In this document: one piece after another, positions 1 through 7,889 of the stretch
How positions within the stretch are numbered: position 1 is the first letter of the stretch
Layout of the letters: each line of letters begins with the position of its first letter
From: Prauserella aidingensis
Lineage (GTDB): Bacteria; Actinomycetota; Actinomycetes; Mycobacteriales; Pseudonocardiaceae
Length of the DNA stretch: 64,000 nucleotides
Reading direction: 5' to 3'
Assembly (NCBI RefSeq): GCF_024171865.1
Contig: NZ_JAMTCN010000014.1
Location: 1-64,000, forward strand
Notes under the pieces: model-generated
The model's database searches: none
Told to the model about the DNA's origin: nothing
The model's input: only the letters and a program-made list of their open reading frames with translations
Position numbers and translations under genes: made by a program

Positions 1-435
1 CCGCTGGGCCAGATTCCCCGGCTGCCACGCCGTCTCCGACGTCTCCACCAACCGTTCCGCCAGCAACGCGTCCACGGTCCGGGCGGCGTCGTCCTCGAGC
101 GGGCCGGTCACCGCCAACACCCGCCTGGCCCCATACGACTCGACCTCACCGGCCCGCATCGCAGCCAGCAACCGCGGCATCCGCCCCGCCACCAACCTGC
201 CAGCGTCGACACGCCGCTCGACCTCACGGGTCGAGACCCGCAACACCGGCGTCAACTCCTCCGCCACACCACGGTCATCACCCACCACCGCCGCAATCTC
301 GGCCAACAGCGCCAACTCCTCGGCATCGAGCCGCGCCCGCCGAGCACGCAGCTCCCGCACCCGCTCGATCATGGCCCCAACGCCGTCCCCCATGTCATCC
401 ACAACCGCCACACTATCGAACCCATGGTCGAACAC
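1..435 (-). CDS. DUF222 (13E12-like) protein, probable HNH endonuclease, 3' part beyond window
   Basis: The gene enters from the left edge on the minus strand, and only the N-terminal ~145 residues are visible. They show the helical Arg/Glu/Ala-rich pattern of DUF222, e.g. 'RVRELRARRARLDAEELALL' and 'GRMPRLLAAMRAGEVESYGA'. In actinobacteria DUF222 usually precedes a C-terminal HNH nuclease domain, which here would lie left of base 1, so nuclease activity is inferred from the family. Two starts are possible: GTG at 435 (MFDHGFDS...) or ATG at 393. Neither has a convincing ribosome-binding site, so the start is uncertain. The family is highly multicopy in actinobacterial genomes and its biological role is poorly defined. 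Confidence 0.75.
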   Translation of the reverse strand, partial: MFDHGFDSVAVVDDMGDGVGAMIERVRELRARRARLDAEELALLAEIAAVVGDDRGVAEELTPVLRVSTREVERRVDAGRLVAGRMPRLLAAMRAGEVESYGARRVLAVTGPLEDDAARTVDALLAERLVETSETAWQPGNLAQR

Positions 436-920
436 ACCATTGCCCAATAGAGTGGCACGGCTCCGGGTCCACACGCCGACAAGTCGATCAAAAACACCAC
501 TGGGCAGACCCGGATGGAGCCGCCGATTACTTCGCGCGACGGTCTCGACCAGCACATAAACCCGGAATTACGCTGCAGAACTGTGCCGGTTATGGACTGC
601 ATGAAATGACCGCTCGAGGCTTCTGAGTGGTTGCCGTCAACCATCCAGATATATTCGTGGGCTTTCTGGGCAGGGCGTGGCTACTCGTCCCATCCGACAG
701 TTGCGGGAGACCCCGGTGCTCGCCAGCCGTGCGTGTGTTGGGGCGGATTACCCGCACGACCACGGTTCAGGGGCCGGCCACTCCTGGCCAGGCCGGCTTC
801 TCCTGCCGGGGCAGGCAACGACGACCGGAACAAACCCCGCCGACCCGGTCGGTCGAACGGTCACACCCGCGGTTTCCGTCACGAGCCCGGGACCATCAGG
901 CTGAGGAAGGAGTCCTCGCC
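436..920. other. 485-bp gene-free stretch
   Basis: No convincing gene was found on either strand. Open frames here lack ribosome-binding sites and recognisable proteins. The only structure is a short inverted repeat at 901-924 (CTGAGG ... CCTCAG with a paired GGA/TCC inside) that overlaps the stop codon of the downstream minus-strand epimerase gene and may act as its terminator. Confidence 0.5.
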
Positions 921-1931
921 TCAGTCGAGGGGGCGGCCGTCGAGGAGGGCCCGTTCCTCGTCGAGGGTCAGGCCCGCCGCGCGGGTGCGGTCCGGACCCC
1001 GGCTGCGTTCGTCGGCGAGGGCGGTGCGTGCGGTGTCCGCGAGCGGGCGGTTCGGCAACCCGGCCTCCGCGGCGGGCACCGGGTCGTGTGCCGCGAGGCC
1101 GTAGTAGTCCGGCGGCAGCCACAGCGGCAACGAACGGGGACCGCCCCACGGCTGCACGCCGGCCGCGGTGAGCTCGTCCGACGGGGTCGGGACGAGCTCG
1201 AGGTCGTCGGCTCCGACGGCCTCGGCCAGCCCGGCCAGGACCTCGCCCAGTTCCAGCACGGGGCCGACGGCGTCGTACACGCCCGCGAGTCCACTCTCCG
1301 CCGCGGTGACCAGCCACGCGGCCAGGTCGCGAACGTCGACGTGCTGGATCGGCTGCCGCGGGGTGTCGGGCACGACCACCCGGCCTCCGCCCGCGAACCG
1401 TGCCGCCCAGTATCCGAACCGGTCCATGATGTCGCCGGGGCCGCTGATGATCCCCGGTCGCACCACGAGCGCACGGTCGCCCCCGAGGCGGTCACGCACG
1501 GCCTGCTCACTGGCGACCTTCGTACCGCCGTAGGTGGCGACGGTCAGTTCGTCGAGTCCGAAGTGGCGCGGGTCGTGCACCGCGGGCACGAGCGGCGCGT
1601 CGACGGTCTGTCCCTGCGTCGCGACGTCGGCGTAGACGTTGATGCTCGAGACGAACGTCCAGTGTGGAGTGTCGTCGCCGAGCACGTCGAGCGTGTCGCG
1701 AACCCAGCCGAGTGCACCCGTCGCGACGTCGACGGCGGCGTCGAACCGCTCACCGGCCAGCGCCTCGACGTCCCCGGGCTCGTCGCGGTCGACCGGGACG
1801 AGGCGGGCACCGTCCGGCACGGACCCTGACCGTCCACGAGCGGCGCACACCACGTCGTGCCCGCGCGTGACGGCCTCGGCCGCCACCTGCCCGGACAACC
1901 CCGTCGTGCCGCCGAGAACGAGAAGGCGCAT
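921..1931 (-). CDS. NAD(P)-dependent epimerase/dehydratase family protein
   Basis: The 336-residue protein begins MRLLVLGGTTGLSG, an N-terminal Rossmann motif (GGTTGLSG) typical of extended SDR/epimerase proteins. A 'VSSINVYAD' segment (SDR Ser region) and 'YGGTK' (the YxxxK catalytic pair) follow mid-protein. The ATG at 1931 was chosen because a GGGGAACG ribosome-binding site sits about 8 bases upstream; longer in-frame extensions have no such site. The substrate cannot be read from the sequence; relatives act on nucleotide sugars, flavonoid-like compounds or ribonucleoproteins. It is read in the same direction as the histidine kinase gene 73 bases upstream, so co-transcription is possible. 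Confidence 0.8.
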   Translation of the reverse strand: MRLLVLGGTTGLSGQVAAEAVTRGHDVVCAARGRSGSVPDGARLVPVDRDEPGDVEALAGERFDAAVDVATGALGWVRDTLDVLGDDTPHWTFVSSINVYADVATQGQTVDAPLVPAVHDPRHFGLDELTVATYGGTKVASEQAVRDRLGGDRALVVRPGIISGPGDIMDRFGYWAARFAGGGRVVVPDTPRQPIQHVDVRDLAAWLVTAAESGLAGVYDAVGPVLELGEVLAGLAEAVGADDLELVPTPSDELTAAGVQPWGGPRSLPLWLPPDYYGLAAHDPVPAAEAGLPNRPLADTARTALADERSRGPDRTRAAGLTLDEERALLDGRPLD

Positions 1932-2004
1932 ACCCACACGTTCCCCTGCCGGTGACCGTGCCGCCAGGCGTATCGCGACGGGCGAACACACCCGGCGCGG
2001 CTCC

Positions 2005-3165
2005 CTACAGCGGGATCTCGAGGGCGACCATCGTGCCCATGCTGGGTGAGGAGTTGACGTCGAACCGGCCACCCGCGGCATCGGCGCGTTCGGCGAGATG
2101 CCGGAGTCCGCGCCGGGCGACGTCGGCGGGAACGCCGCACCCGTTGTCGCGCACGCGCAGCCGGACCTCGCTCTCGTCGCGTTCGAGCGTCACCCGCACC
2201 TCGCTCGCACCGGAGTGTCGCACCACATTGGACAGTGCCTCGCGCAGTGCGGCGCGGATGTGGTCACCCCGTTCGCCGGGGATGCCGGCCAGTTCGCCCG
2301 ACAGTTCGAGCGTGGGCGGATAGCCGAGCAGCTCACCGGCGATGCGCACCTCGGAGCGCGCCGACTCGGCGAGGTCGCCGGCGTCGGGCGTCTCGGGCAC
2401 GGGTTCGGGCGAGCGCAGCTCACGCACGGTGCCGCGGATCTCCTCGATCGTCTGGTCGAGCTGCTCGATGGCCTCGCCGAGCCGGTCGCGTTCGGCGCGC
2501 GCGAACCGCCGGTGCAGCCTGCGGTGCACGCGGTCGAGCTGCATGCCCGCCGCGTACAGCCGCTGGGCGACGACGTCGTGCAGTTCGCGGGCGATGCGTT
2601 CGCGCTCCTGGTACAGCGTCAGCCGGTGGCGCGCGTCGGCGCCATCGGCGAGCGCGAGCACGACGCCCGCCTGCCCCGCGAAGGCCGTGAGCAGTTCCCC
2701 GGTACCGGTGTCGAACGGCGCGCGGTGCGGCGACCGATACACGGTCAGCACACCGAGCCGTTTGCCGCCGGTGCCGAACGGGGCCGCGGCGAACGGTCCG
2801 TACCCGGCGAGCTCGGCGGGCACGAACTGGGAGGTGCGCGGGTCGCTGGTGACGTCGTCGGCGAACACCGGCTCGGCCCCGCCCGCGACCCGGCCCGCCG
2901 CCGACTCGGGTGGCAGCACGAGGCCGACGAGCCCCGTGGTGTCGGCGCCGTAGGCGGCCTCGACGGTGACACCGCCGTCCTCGTCACGGACCATGAGCAG
3001 GCCGAGGTCGGCGTCGGCGAGCTGCACGGCGGACCGCACGACCATGGGAAGCACGGCGTCGGGATCGTCCCCGGACAGCACGGTCGTCGTGATCTCGGTG
3101 GCTGCGGACAGGGCGCGCGCGGCGACGTTCGGTTCCATCAGACTTCCGACGGTACGACCGCTCAT
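2005..3165 (-). CDS. GAF-domain sensor histidine kinase (NarL/DevS-type)
   Basis: This 386-residue soluble kinase has a GAF domain (about residues 20-175), a HisKA_3 dimerisation helix with the H-box 'ERERIARELHDVVAQ' (His196 as phospho-acceptor), and a C-terminal HATPase_c domain with the N-box 'EALSNVVRHS' and G-box 'DNGCGVP'. There are no membrane segments, so it probably senses a cytoplasmic signal through GAF; DosS/DevS relatives sense oxygen or redox through heme, but heme binding is not evident here. Its ATG overlaps the cydDC stop codon (ATGA), placing it at the end of the cytochrome bd operon. No partner response regulator gene is adjacent. That suggests, but does not prove, respiratory or redox sensing. 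Confidence 0.88.
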   Translation of the reverse strand: MSGRTVGSLMEPNVAARALSAATEITTTVLSGDDPDAVLPMVVRSAVQLADADLGLLMVRDEDGGVTVEAAYGADTTGLVGLVLPPESAAGRVAGGAEPVFADDVTSDPRTSQFVPAELAGYGPFAAAPFGTGGKRLGVLTVYRSPHRAPFDTGTGELLTAFAGQAGVVLALADGADARHRLTLYQERERIARELHDVVAQRLYAAGMQLDRVHRRLHRRFARAERDRLGEAIEQLDQTIEEIRGTVRELRSPEPVPETPDAGDLAESARSEVRIAGELLGYPPTLELSGELAGIPGERGDHIRAALREALSNVVRHSGASEVRVTLERDESEVRLRVRDNGCGVPADVARRGLRHLAERADAAGGRFDVNSSPSMGTMVALEIPL

Positions 3166-6100
3166 GTCGCGGGTGCTCGCTGACGTGTCGCGGCTCGCGT
3201 GCGCACCCGCCCGCCTGCGACTTCGAGCACCAGGTCGGCGCCGTCGACCTCCTCGGGCCGGTGGGTGACGTGCACGACCGTTTTTCCTGCCAGCGCCTCA
3301 CGCAGGTCGCCGAGGACATGGTCGGCCGTCGGCGCGTCGAGGTGGGCGGTGGGCTCGTCGAGCAGCACGAGGTCGGCGTCCGGCGCGGCGAGCAGTGCCC
3401 TGGCGAGCGCCACCCGCTGCGCCTGCCCGCCCGACAGGCCGGCGCCCGCGGAGTCGAGCAGCGTGCGCGGGTCGAGGTTCACGTGCGCGGTGCGCAGGGC
3501 ATCGGTGAGCTCGGCGTCGGTGGCGTGCGGGTCGGCGAGGCGCAGGTTCTCGGCGACGGTCGTCGAGACCAGCTGCGGATCCTGCGGGGCCCACGCGACG
3601 CGCGCAGGTACGTCGGCCTCGCCGCGCACCGGCCGCAGGAACCCCAGCAGCGCGGCGAGCAACGTGGACTTGCCCGCGCCGGACGGGCCGACGACCGCGA
3701 CGTGCGCGCCCGGCGGCACGTCGAGGTCGACGTCCCGCAACACCGGGGCCGCACTCGACGGCCAGGCGAGGTCGGCGCCACGCAACCGCACCCGGCCCGG
3801 GTTCCACGTCGAACCGCCGTCCGCGTGTTCGCGTGCCTCGGCGACGTTCGGGGCGGCAGCGGTCGGGGCGGCGTGGTCCGGGTCGGCGTGGTCGGCGGAG
3901 TCACCGCTGCCGGCGTGGTCGGTGGTGTCGTCCGCGGCGGCGGCCAGGCGAGCGCGGGCGTCGCGGAGGGTGTCCCAGTGCTGGGCGACGGGTGGCAGCA
4001 GCGCGAGTACCTCGGCGAGTGCCAGTGGCACGAGGGCGACCACGGGTGCGGCGACGGATGGGAGGGTCCCGGCGGCGACGGCGCCCGCGGCCAGCCAGGC
4101 GCCCGCGACGGAGGCTGCCCCGGTGGCGGCGACGATCACGGCGTCGGCGGCGCCGTCTCCCCAGGCCTGCTTGCGTGCCGCGGCGGCGAGCCGCGTGTCG
4201 AGTCGCGCGAGTTCACGGCGCCTGCCGCGGTGGGCTCCGACGGCGACCAGTTCCGCCGCGGTGTCGAACAGGGCCAGGACCCGTTCGTCGAGCGTGCGGC
4301 GACCGGACGCGAGCGTGGCGGTGGCGCGGCGCTCCACGACCAGAGCCGCCCACGGAGCCGCGACCGCGGCGACGGCGACCGCGACCGCGAGCACCAGGCC
4401 CGCGGCGGGCAGGACGAGGGTCACGGCCGTGCAGGCGGCCACGAGCACGGTGGCCACGACGAGCGGCGGGGTGAGCACACGCGGCAGCAGGTCGCGGACG
4501 GTGTCGGTGTCGCCGACGAGGCGCCGGTGCTCGGCGCCACGGCGCAGCGCCGCCGCGGGTCCCCTCGCGACGAGCGCGCGCCACAGGCGGACGCGCAGGG
4601 TCGCGGCGATGCGGAACGCGGCGTCGTGGGTGACGAGGCGTTCGGCGTAGTTCAGCGCGGCCCTGGCCAGGCCGAACGTGCGCACACCGACGACGGCGAC
4701 GCTGAGCATGAGGATCGGTGGTTGCTGCGACGCGCGGGCGATCAGCCAGCCGGACGTGGCCGTCAGCGCGACCCCGGCGATCAGCGACCCGGCGCCGAGC
4801 GCGACGCCGCCGAGGAATCGCCGGTCGACGAGCCTGCGCAGAGCGACGGTGCGGGTCGGGTCCGCGGGCGGGCCGGACGTGTGGTCGTGCTCGTGGCCGG
4901 GCGTCTCGGCGGCGTGGGCGGCGGTGTCGGCGTCTCCGGTGTCGAGCGCGGCGCGGTCGTGGGCGGCGACGACGACGGTGCAGCCTGCGCGGGCCGCCTC
5001 GTCGACGAGTTCGTGGACCCGCCGGGCGTTGTCGGCGTCCAGGTGCGCGGTGGGTTCGTCGAGCAGGAGCAGCCACGCCCCTGCGCGTACCCGTGCCAGG
5101 GCCCTGGCGACGGCGAGTCGTTGACGCTGGCCGACCGAGAGCGTGGCGACGGGCCGGTCGGCGAGGCCGTCGAGTGCGAGGCGGTGCAGCAGGTCGCGGG
5201 TGTCGGCCGGGTCGAGCGTGGGGGCGGCGAGGGCGAGCTCGGCGGCCGCGGTGCCGCCGGTGAACGCGGGCGACTGGGGGACCCAGCCGATGCACTCGCG
5301 CCAGGCGTCGGGGTCGAGGTCGGCGAGGGCCGTCCCGGCCACCTCCACGTCGCCGGCGTCGGGGCGGACGAAGCCGAGGAGGACGGCGAGGGTCGTGCTC
5401 TTGCCTGCGCCGCTGGGCGCACGCAGCCGGACGATCCGTCCCGGTCTCGCGGTGAACGTCTCGCCGTCCGGGGCGTCGCCGCCGCGGCGGTGGACACGCA
5501 GGTCGCGGACGTGGATGTCGCCGCGCCGCGGGCGCAGCGTGCCGCCGGACGGTGCGGGTTCGGCGAGCACGTCGGTGACGCGGCGGACGGCCTCGACGCC
5601 GTCGGTGCTGGCGTGGAACGCGGTGCCGACGGCCCGGAGCGGCGCGAAGCACTCGGGGGCGAGCAGGAGCACGCCGAGTCCGACGGCGAGGGGCAGGTCG
5701 CCGTGGACGAGGCGGACGCCGATGACGACGGCGACGAGGGCGACCGACAGGGTGGCGGCGAGTTCGAGGGCCAGCGCCGAGCTGAACGCGACACGCAGGG
5801 TGCCGAGGGTGGCGCGGCGGTGGCGGTCGGAGACGCGGCGGACGGTGTCGGCCTGCGCGTCGGCACGGCGGAACGCGGCGAGTACGGGCAGGGCGCGCAC
5901 GAGTTCGAGCACGTGGGCCGACAGGCGCGCCACGGAGTCGCTCGCGGCGGCGACGCGGTCGCGCGTGTAGGAGCCGATGAGTGCGCCGAACAGTGGCAGC
6001 AGCGGCAGCGTGACGGCGATGAGCAGCGCGGACGGCCAATCGGCCAGCAGCACGGCCGCGCCCGCGGCGAGGGGTACGACGGCGGCGGTGACGAGTGCGG

Positions 6101-6602
6101 GCAGGTAGCGGGTGAAGTAGGCGTCGAGCGCGTCGAGGCCGGTGGTGGTGAGTGCGGTGAGTTCGCCGGGACCGCGGCGGTCGATCCATTCGGGGCCGAG
6201 GCGCAGCGCGTGGTCGAGGACGTGGGCGCGGAGCTGTTCCTTGGCGCCCGCGGCTGCGCGGGCGGCGACGACGCGGATCGCCCACGCCAGCACGGCGCGT
6301 CCGGCGACGGCGGCCAGGAGCAGGCCGAGGCGGGGCGCGAGGTCGCCGGTGTGTCCGGCTCCTCCCGCGGTGACGACGTCGGCGAGCACGGAGGCGAGCA
6401 GGAACGCCTGCGCGACCAGACATGCGGCGTCGAGGAGAGCGAGGACGCCGGAGGTGGCCAACGCTCGGCGCGCCGCCGGGGACAGTGCCGGTAGCGCGCC
6501 GAGCGGGCCGTGTCCCACCCGCGACCGGACCGGCGTGTCCGGTGTGGACGGTTCGGCGCCGGTGCCGGTAGCGGAAAGGGTGTCGCGGGTGGGACTGCTC
6601 AT
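3162..6602 (-). CDS. cydDC: Fused CydD-CydC thiol-reductant ABC exporter
   Basis: The 1146-residue protein carries two complete ABC exporter halves. In E. coli, CydD and CydC form a heterodimer that exports cysteine/glutathione and is needed for cytochrome bd assembly; a fused form is known from Streptomyces. The first half has a membrane domain (about 50-340), Walker A 'APSGAGKST' near 395-403, and the signature 'LSVGQRQR' followed by 'LLLLDEPTAHLD'. The second half has a membrane domain after about 660, Walker A 'GPSGAGKST' near 972, and 'LSGGQAQR' with 'LVLLDEPTAHLD'. The first signature departs from LSGGQ, so the two ATP sites may be asymmetric. A charged His/Asp-rich linker separates the halves. 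The ATG at 6602 overlaps the cydB stop and is translationally coupled; an upstream extension is just cydB read out of frame. Confidence 0.95.
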   Translation of the reverse strand: MSSPTRDTLSATGTGAEPSTPDTPVRSRVGHGPLGALPALSPAARRALATSGVLALLDAACLVAQAFLLASVLADVVTAGGAGHTGDLAPRLGLLLAAVAGRAVLAWAIRVVAARAAAGAKEQLRAHVLDHALRLGPEWIDRRGPGELTALTTTGLDALDAYFTRYLPALVTAAVVPLAAGAAVLLADWPSALLIAVTLPLLPLFGALIGSYTRDRVAAASDSVARLSAHVLELVRALPVLAAFRRADAQADTVRRVSDRHRRATLGTLRVAFSSALALELAATLSVALVAVVIGVRLVHGDLPLAVGLGVLLLAPECFAPLRAVGTAFHASTDGVEAVRRVTDVLAEPAPSGGTLRPRRGDIHVRDLRVHRRGGDAPDGETFTARPGRIVRLRAPSGAGKSTTLAVLLGFVRPDAGDVEVAGTALADLDPDAWRECIGWVPQSPAFTGGTAAAELALAAPTLDPADTRDLLHRLALDGLADRPVATLSVGQRQRLAVARALARVRAGAWLLLLDEPTAHLDADNARRVHELVDEAARAGCTVVVAAHDRAALDTGDADTAAHAAETPGHEHDHTSGPPADPTRTVALRRLVDRRFLGGVALGAGSLIAGVALTATSGWLIARASQQPPILMLSVAVVGVRTFGLARAALNYAERLVTHDAAFRIAATLRVRLWRALVARGPAAALRRGAEHRRLVGDTDTVRDLLPRVLTPPLVVATVLVAACTAVTLVLPAAGLVLAVAVAVAAVAAPWAALVVERRATATLASGRRTLDERVLALFDTAAELVAVGAHRGRRRELARLDTRLAAAARKQAWGDGAADAVIVAATGAASVAGAWLAAGAVAAGTLPSVAAPVVALVPLALAEVLALLPPVAQHWDTLRDARARLAAAADDTTDHAGSGDSADHADPDHAAPTAAAPNVAEAREHADGGSTWNPGRVRLRGADLAWPSSAAPVLRDVDLDVPPGAHVAVVGPSGAGKSTLLAALLGFLRPVRGEADVPARVAWAPQDPQLVSTTVAENLRLADPHATDAELTDALRTAHVNLDPRTLLDSAGAGLSGGQAQRVALARALLAAPDADLVLLDEPTAHLDAPTADHVLGDLREALAGKTVVHVTHRPEEVDGADLVLEVAGGRVRTRAATRQRAPAT

Positions 6603-7621
6603 GAGGACACCTGCTGCGTGGTGTGCGGGGCGGGGATGTGCGAGGTCTTGATGCGTTTGCGGAACACCCAGTAGGTCCAGCCCTGGTAGACGAGCACCGC
6701 AGGTGTGCCGAATGCGGCGACCCAGGTCATGACGGTGAGGGTGTAGTCGCCGGAGGAGGCGTTGTGGACGGTCAGCGAGTTCGCGGCGTCCAGTGTGGAG
6801 GGAAGGACGTCGGGGAACAGGGCGCCGAACAGGGTGACGACGGTGCCGGTGATGGCGACGCCGAGTGCGGCGAACGCCTGCCCCTCGCGTCCAGCGGCGA
6901 TGCGCCACCAGGCGACGAGCGCTGCGGCGACGGTCACCGCGAGCGAGAGGTACGTCCAGTCGGAGCCGTGGCGGACCTGCACGAGGACCGCGAACGCGGC
7001 GACGGGCAGGATCGCGACGGGCAGGATGGCGGTGGCGAGGCGGCGTGCGCGGCGGCGGATGTCGCCGTCGGTCTTGAGCGCGATGAACACGGCGCCGTGC
7101 AGCAGGGAGAAGCCGGTGACGGCGAGCGCACCGAGGAGCGTGTCCCAGCGGAAGGCTTCGAACGCCGAGCCGACCCGGTTGCCGTCGGCGTCGAGCGGGA
7201 GGCCGAGGACGGTGGAGGCGATGATGAAGCCGATGCCGATGGGCGGCACGGTCGAGCCGACGACGATGACCTTGTCCCAGGCGCGGCGCCAGCGGTCGGA
7301 GTCGACCTTGCCGCGGTACTCGAACGCGACCCCGCGTCCGATGAGCGCGAGCAGGACGAACAACAGCGGCAGATAGGCGGCGGAGAACAGGCCCGCGTAC
7401 CAGTCGGGGAACGCGGCGAACGTCGCGCCGCCCGCGACGATGATCCAGACCTCGTTGCCGTCCCAGACCGGCCCGATGGTGTTGATCATGACGCGGCGTT
7501 CGGTGTCGTCACGGCCGAGGACCGGCAGCAGCATCCCGACCCCGAAGTCGAAGCCTTCGAGGAACAGGTAGCCCAGCCACAGGAACGCGATGACGACGAA
7601 CCAGACGAGTTCGAGTTCCAT
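6599..7621 (-). CDS. cydB: Cytochrome bd ubiquinol/menaquinol oxidase subunit II
   Basis: This 340-residue polytopic membrane protein begins with the CydB hallmark 'WLGYLFLEGFDFGVGML', followed by 'GPVWDGNEVWIIVAGGA' and a C-terminal 'TYWVFRKRI'. With CydA it forms the high-affinity terminal oxidase that takes electrons from the quinol pool and reduces oxygen to water without proton pumping. The start ATG follows a G-rich weak ribosome-binding site. The 3' end overlaps the cydDC start by four bases. Unusually, cydB is separated from cydA by a 268-base gap that contains replication/partition-type motifs. Confidence 0.97.
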   Translation of the reverse strand: MELELVWFVVIAFLWLGYLFLEGFDFGVGMLLPVLGRDDTERRVMINTIGPVWDGNEVWIIVAGGATFAAFPDWYAGLFSAAYLPLLFVLLALIGRGVAFEYRGKVDSDRWRRAWDKVIVVGSTVPPIGIGFIIASTVLGLPLDADGNRVGSAFEAFRWDTLLGALAVTGFSLLHGAVFIALKTDGDIRRRARRLATAILPVAILPVAAFAVLVQVRHGSDWTYLSLAVTVAAALVAWWRIAAGREGQAFAALGVAITGTVVTLFGALFPDVLPSTLDAANSLTVHNASSGDYTLTVMTWVAAFGTPAVLVYQGWTYWVFRKRIKTSHIPAPHTTQQVSS

Positions 7622-7675
7622 TCAGCCCACCCGCCCCGGAACGTGCCGCAGGCGCGCTACCACGGCGGTCCGACA

Positions 7676-7691
7676 TGTTTCAGGTGAAACC
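7676..7691. promoter_or_regulatory. parS-like ParB-binding site
   Basis: TGTTTCAGGTGAAACC differs from the bacterial parS consensus (TGTTTCACGTGAAACA) only at one central base and the last base; the GTTTCA/TGAAAC arms are intact. It lies in the cydA-cydB intergenic gap. In actinobacteria parS sites cluster around oriC but also occur singly; the central C-to-G change may weaken ParB binding. The match is visible in the sequence; function is inferred. Confidence 0.5.
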
Positions 7692-7692
7692 T

Positions 7693-7761
7693 GTTTTCCC
7701 CAGCCGGCTGTGCACAACAATCGGAGTTGTCCACAACTTGCTGGCCACGCCTTGGGAAAAC
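7693..7761. promoter_or_regulatory. Paired DnaA-box-like sites inside an inverted repeat
   Basis: TTGTCCACA at 7727-7735 is the exact actinobacterial DnaA-box consensus. TGTGCACAA at 7709-7717 is a one-mismatch box in the opposite orientation. The two form arms GTGCACAAC/GTTGTCCAC around a 7-base spacer. Flanking them are GTTTTCCC (7693-7700) and its complement GGGAAAAC (7754-7761). The whole unit sits just beside the parS-like site. No dnaA/dnaN genes are nearby, so this is not the standard oriC; it may be a DnaA titration or regulatory site, or chance. Confidence 0.45.
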
Positions 7762-7889
7762 CCCTCGTGGCGGTAGGGTGGAGTCGGGGTCGTCCCCCGG
7801 AGAGGGCGGGGGCGTACCCACCGGACATCACGATCACGGCATCTCCTCGGACGGCAGGTTCGGTCGACACGTGCGGTGTGCGGGCTCCT

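Noticed and set aside
3261-6494. 1077-residue plus-strand open frame opposite cydDC
   Set aside because: It is the antisense of a clear ABC exporter gene; Gly/Arg/Glu-rich with no motif, a GC-bias artefact.
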